Made by a program: the position numbers and the translations under genes
Source of the DNA: Candidatus Saccharimonadales bacterium
Lineage (GTDB): Bacteria > Patescibacteriota > Saccharimonadia > Saccharimonadales > UBA10212
Assembly (NCBI GenBank): GCA_025450575.1
Contig: JANWHE010000025.1
Location: 1 to 48,545, forward strand
Direction: 5' to 3'
DNA: 48,545 bases
The notes under the pieces: generated by a model
The model's database searches: none
What the model saw: only the letters and a program-made list of their open reading frames with translations
Told to the model about the DNA's origin: nothing
Shown: piece after piece, positions 44,937 through 48,545 of the stretch
Position numbering within the stretch: position 1 is the stretch's first letter
Layout of the letters: each line of letters begins with the position of its first letter

Positions 44937-45065
44937 TTAGGAATTGCCGGTATTCATGTCGTCGCTTTGGAAGCCGCCGCTGTTTTCGCCGCCTTTTTTG
45001 GCGGCCTCTGTCTTGCCGGCCGCTCCGCTATTCTTGCGCCCCCTTGGACTGCTCCTGTTGGCCAT
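44937..45065 (-). CDS. 42-aa small basic/Gly-rich protein (MANRSSPRGRKNSGAAGKTEAAKKGGENSGGFQSDDMNTGNS)
   Basis: ATG preceded by aggaggtg on the minus strand; absent from ORF track. Confidence 0.65.
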   Translation of the reverse strand: MANRSSPRGRKNSGAAGKTEAAKKGGENSGGFQSDDMNTGNS

Positions 45066-45172
45066 ATACACCTCCTTCGCTTATATGACCCTTATATTTT
45101 ATCGGGATACGGTCGCCGTCTCCATAAGATACTAGACAGGATTACAGTGGCAATCTTCACAGCCCGCCCCCG

Positions 45173-45928
45173 TTAATGAGCCGTAGCTACCAGCCAGACG
45201 CCGGATATCAGCATGAAGGCCACCAGCGCGTAGCGGGCGAACCGCTCGCCCTCGTGAAGGGCGAATTTAGACCCGATGAACCCGCCGCTTAAGCCGGCGG
45301 CCATGCCTATAAAGCCATACTCTACATTTATGAGCCCGGTGCCTGCCAAACCGGCCAGTACCACCACGTCAGAGACCAGCGAAGCTTTGCGTTTTATCAG
45401 GTTGGTTTCTAATACGGAGATGCCAAAGACAGCTATTAAAACCACGTTTATCAGGCTGCCGACACCACTGGCGAATATGCCCTGTAGCAACATCAGGACG
45501 ATAATGGCGGCAAAGCCCAGCCCCTGGACTATCTGGTGGCGCCGCCGGCTTTTAATCTCATGGTGTTTGATGAACAAAATAGGAATCATGACGAGATTTA
45601 AGGCACCCATCGCCAGCTGTAAGTTATCGTTCCTAAGATGCCTGATGGCAATAAAAGTCATGATTCCTACCGGCACGGATACCAGAGCTAGGGTTAAGGC
45701 CATCTTTTTTTGCTTGACGGCTTTTTTGCGGTAGGCAGTGATCGATCCGCTGTCGATACCGAGCGCCCATAATTTAACGGTTGCCACGGATTGCTGGGGT
45801 GTCAGGCCGATGGCAATCAGAAATGGCGTGATGACATAGCCTCCGCCGCCGCCGGTCATGCCAGACAAGATACTGGCCACGAAGGTCACGGCGAATATGA
45901 TATACGGTAAAAGCTCGTGCCAAATCAT
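45173..45928 (-). CDS. TauE/SafE-family sulfite-exporter-like permease
   Basis: VASILSGMTGGGGGYVITPFLIAIGLTPQQSVATVK; C-term GLSGGFIGSKFA. Confidence 0.9.
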   Translation of the reverse strand: MIWHELLPYIIFAVTFVASILSGMTGGGGGYVITPFLIAIGLTPQQSVATVKLWALGIDSGSITAYRKKAVKQKKMALTLALVSVPVGIMTFIAIRHLRNDNLQLAMGALNLVMIPILFIKHHEIKSRRRHQIVQGLGFAAIIVLMLLQGIFASGVGSLINVVLIAVFGISVLETNLIKRKASLVSDVVVLAGLAGTGLINVEYGFIGMAAGLSGGFIGSKFALHEGERFARYALVAFMLISGVWLVATAH

Positions 45929-45992
45929 GATTTATATAGCATTTTTTGTTTTTGCTTCCAGAGCTATTTTATAGTCCGTAGTTGATTTAGCA

Positions 45993-46017
45993 AAATACTT
46001 GACTTGTTAAGTATTTT
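45993..46017 (+). repeat. Dispersed palindromic motif, copy 5 (intergenic)
   Basis: AAAATACTTGACTTGTTAAGTATTT, about 11 nt past the MMPL stop. Confidence 0.85.
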
Positions 46018-46027
46018 ACTGAAGGAA

Positions 46028-48205
46028 TTATGAGTCTTTAGACAGCTTGGAAGGCCACCAGTTCCGCTTGCCCAACAAGGCTACGATTGACGGCACCAGC
46101 AGCGTACGCACGAAAAAGGTATCTAATAAAATAGCGAAAGCTACGCCGTAACCAATCTGCTCGGCTTGGTCGTTGCCGCCAACGATACCGAAAATAGAAA
46201 ACGTGCCGGCTAAAATCAAGCCGGCCGAAGTGACTGTGGTGCCGGTTATGCCAATCGCTTTAGTAATAGCCTCAAAAAGCGTTTTGCTGTGATGCGCTTC
46301 TTCACGGATGCGGCTCATCACCAGAATGTTATAGTCCTGCCCCAGCGCCATACCGAAGATGAACAGCAGAAACGGCAGCACGAAGTTAAGCCCGTCGTGC
46401 CCCAGAATGTGTACGAATAAGATCATGGCCATTCCTAGCGACGCAAGATAACTCAACCCGACCGTAGCGATCAAATACCACGGGGCGACCAGGCTACGGA
46501 GCAGTATCGCCAGCAGGACGGCGATTACCAGCAAGACAACCGGGATAATCCTCCTTAGGTCCTTATTGGTAGTTTGGTTGATGTCGTAGCCCACTGAGTC
46601 GGCACTGTAGATAGCGGTCTGATCCGCGCCGGCGCCGCGTCCGACTTGAGCCAGTTGCGTGCGCACTGACGGAATAGCCTGAAGCGCTGCCGTGCTGCCG
46701 GTTTTGCCGGCCTTAAGCACTCCGTAAAACTGGATCGTTTTGCCATCGGCGCTGATAAACTGGCTCAAAGCTTGCTCGGCGGGTGCCCCGCTGCCATGCA
46801 GTCTCTGCACTTGAGCGGGTGTTAAGCTAAGCCCGTTCAGATTAAGCGGTCCGCTGATAGAATTGAACAGTCCTGATGCTTGCAGCTGCGATTGAGACCG
46901 GGCGACTAGGGCGGGGTTGTCCCAGGCCGAAGATTTAAAGTGAAAGATTACCAACTGGGGGTTATCGTTGGCCGCCGGGAAATGCCGATCGATTAATTTC
47001 TGGCCTTTGGCCGAATCGCTGCCGGTCGGCGCGCTTTGGCTGCCAAAACCGGCCGCCTTGTAGCCGACCAATCCCGCCGACAAGCCGCCGAACACGATTA
47101 CTCCCAGCACCAAGATGACCACCGGTCGTTTAATCGCCTGGTCGGCCAGCCGTCCCCACAGACCGATTTTGTCTTCACGCTGGTGCGTCTTAGTCGGCCA
47201 AAAAGTCACCCGCCCCAATATCGATAACAAGGCCGGCAGAAAAGTTAAGGATATTAGCAGCATGATGCTCAGGCCGATAGCCAGCGCCGGGCCTAAGCCC
47301 TTGTAAAGCCCGAAGACCGATAGTACCAAACAAAGCAGCGCGCCGATCACGGTCGCCGCCGAAAACGTGATCGATTCGCCAACGTGAGATAGGGCTTCTA
47401 TAACGGCCGGTTTGGGAGCCAGGCCTTTGCGCATCTCTTCTCTCACCCTAAAGACCAGGAACAGCCCATAGTCCGTCCCGGCTCCAAGCAGAAGAATAAT
47501 AAGCAAAATCTGAGTAATAAATCCTACCTGCACGCCAATCTTAGTCGATTCGGCGATGACCGGCTGCGCTACGAATAGCGCCAAACCGGCCGGAATCAGA
47601 GTGACCAGCGGCGCCAACAGCGAGCGGAAGACTAACAGAAGAAGGATGAGGATCAAGATAACCGAATATACCTCGGTCTTATTACGCCCGGTGTTATTGG
47701 CGCTTTCCTGGTCGACGCCAACCGCCAGGTCCCCAGTCAGATAAGCGTTCAGTCCTTTCGGCAGGCCGGATCTGGTCACAGCGCTCCGGATATTGTGAAC
47801 GATATCGGTGGCGCCGCTGCCAAAAGCGGCGCCCGAAACCCCGACCAGATATCCATGTGCCTTGCCGTCGGCGCTGGCGCCCAGGTCTCTGATTTGGGTA
47901 ACCTCTTTCACGGCTTTGACGTTTTTCACCATTTGCGCCAGCGCCGCGTTATCGGATGGGCTTAAACCGCTCTTGTGGCTGGCGACGATTTCCGTATTGG
48001 TCGCCGTATCTTTGCGCTGAAATGCCGTTTCTAAATCGGACGCCTTGGCAGTAGGGCTGTTTTTAGGCAGAAAGTCCGAAGTGTTATTTTTCTCTACGTC
48101 GTTAAGTTTCGGGAAACTAGCGGTCAGTATGGGTACCAGGGCGATCCAAAAGATAATAATCGGCCAGCGAAACTTAACCGAAAACTTAGCGATCGCCTTA
48201 AACAT
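46028..48205 (-). CDS. MMPL-family RND transporter
   Basis: DYGLFLVFRVREEMRKG, LGQDYNILVMSRIREEAHHSKTLFEAI; two 6-TM repeats. Confidence 0.96.
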   Translation of the reverse strand: MFKAIAKFSVKFRWPIIIFWIALVPILTASFPKLNDVEKNNTSDFLPKNSPTAKASDLETAFQRKDTATNTEIVASHKSGLSPSDNAALAQMVKNVKAVKEVTQIRDLGASADGKAHGYLVGVSGAAFGSGATDIVHNIRSAVTRSGLPKGLNAYLTGDLAVGVDQESANNTGRNKTEVYSVILILILLLLVFRSLLAPLVTLIPAGLALFVAQPVIAESTKIGVQVGFITQILLIILLLGAGTDYGLFLVFRVREEMRKGLAPKPAVIEALSHVGESITFSAATVIGALLCLVLSVFGLYKGLGPALAIGLSIMLLISLTFLPALLSILGRVTFWPTKTHQREDKIGLWGRLADQAIKRPVVILVLGVIVFGGLSAGLVGYKAAGFGSQSAPTGSDSAKGQKLIDRHFPAANDNPQLVIFHFKSSAWDNPALVARSQSQLQASGLFNSISGPLNLNGLSLTPAQVQRLHGSGAPAEQALSQFISADGKTIQFYGVLKAGKTGSTAALQAIPSVRTQLAQVGRGAGADQTAIYSADSVGYDINQTTNKDLRRIIPVVLLVIAVLLAILLRSLVAPWYLIATVGLSYLASLGMAMILFVHILGHDGLNFVLPFLLFIFGMALGQDYNILVMSRIREEAHHSKTLFEAITKAIGITGTTVTSAGLILAGTFSIFGIVGGNDQAEQIGYGVAFAILLDTFFVRTLLVPSIVALLGKRNWWPSKLSKDS

Positions 48206-48291
48206 TTGCCTTTATAATAACAGTTAGGCAACCTGGGTTTTAGCGATGGCAGTCACATCTTTGCTTCAAAGATACTGCGAGTTCCCAGTGT

Positions 48292-48471
48292 TTACGCGGC
48301 TAACAGATGGTAAACCAAGAACGCCGGCCAGACCAAGGCTTTCAGCAGCGCCACGATACTGGGCCAGAAACCATAACTGACGTGCAGGTAATAAACCGCC
48401 GCGCCAATCATCCCCAAAAAATAAGCCCCGCCAGCGCCGCCTTTTTTAACCACTTTTACATTCTTGGCCAT
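48292..48471 (-). CDS. 59-aa small membrane protein
   Basis: MAKNVKVVKKGGAGGAYFLGMIGAAVYYLHVSYGFWPSIVALLKALVWPAFLVYHLLAA; aggagga SD upstream. Absent from ORF track. Confidence 0.75.
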   Translation of the reverse strand: MAKNVKVVKKGGAGGAYFLGMIGAAVYYLHVSYGFWPSIVALLKALVWPAFLVYHLLAA

Positions 48472-48545
48472 ATGTCCTCCTGATTCGATTTAATAATACT
48501 CGCTTTAATCGGACAGTGACAGCAATCACGCGTGGCGTAATGCAC

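Noticed and set aside
1-48545. CRISPR arrays, rRNA genes, transposases or integrases
   Set aside because: No regularly spaced repeats, rRNA sequence or recognisable recombinase proteins were seen on either strand.

Overview
This 48.5-kb window looks like chromosomal DNA from a small-genome Patescibacteria/CPR-type bacterium, possibly Saccharibacteria. That placement is inferred from gene style only; no search was run. It uses TGA as a stop codon and most genes lie on the minus strand. Recognisable housekeeping content includes ftsH (partial)-tilS, dus, ruvA-ruvC, yebC, a CIRCE-controlled hrcA-grpE-X-dnaK-Y-dnaJ operon, lepA, gmk/adk-like kinases, murJ, a murC-like ligase, an ABC exporter, an AlkA-type glycosylase and an MMPL transporter. 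There are four tRNAs (three CAU, one Lys-UUU). The main points for follow-up are: (1) a dispersed, nearly palindromic motif of about 20 bp, AATACTTGACWTGTTAAGTATT, seen five times, in the same reading frame inside three genes and directly after stop codons in two intergenic regions; (2) a cassette that looks like a cyanophycin synthetase split into separate genes: CphA-type Mur ligase, RimK ATP-grasp ligase, RimB-type protease, class I glutamine amidotransferase and a 37-aa membrane peptide; (3) a structured leader of about 120 nt with its own consensus promoter directly upstream of tRNA-CAU (initiator-like), with mutually exclusive pairings; (4) decayed tRNA-3'-end repeats, each followed by a terminator, bounding accessory modules (GH10 xylanase, XRE plus membrane protein, CPBP protease operon); (5) a Mu Gam/Ku-like gene next to ruvCA, compositionally similar to a secreted-protein gene nearby; (6) a riboswitch-like three-way junction upstream of a LysM cell-wall protein. 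Several small genes absent from the ORF track were found by reading the sequence.
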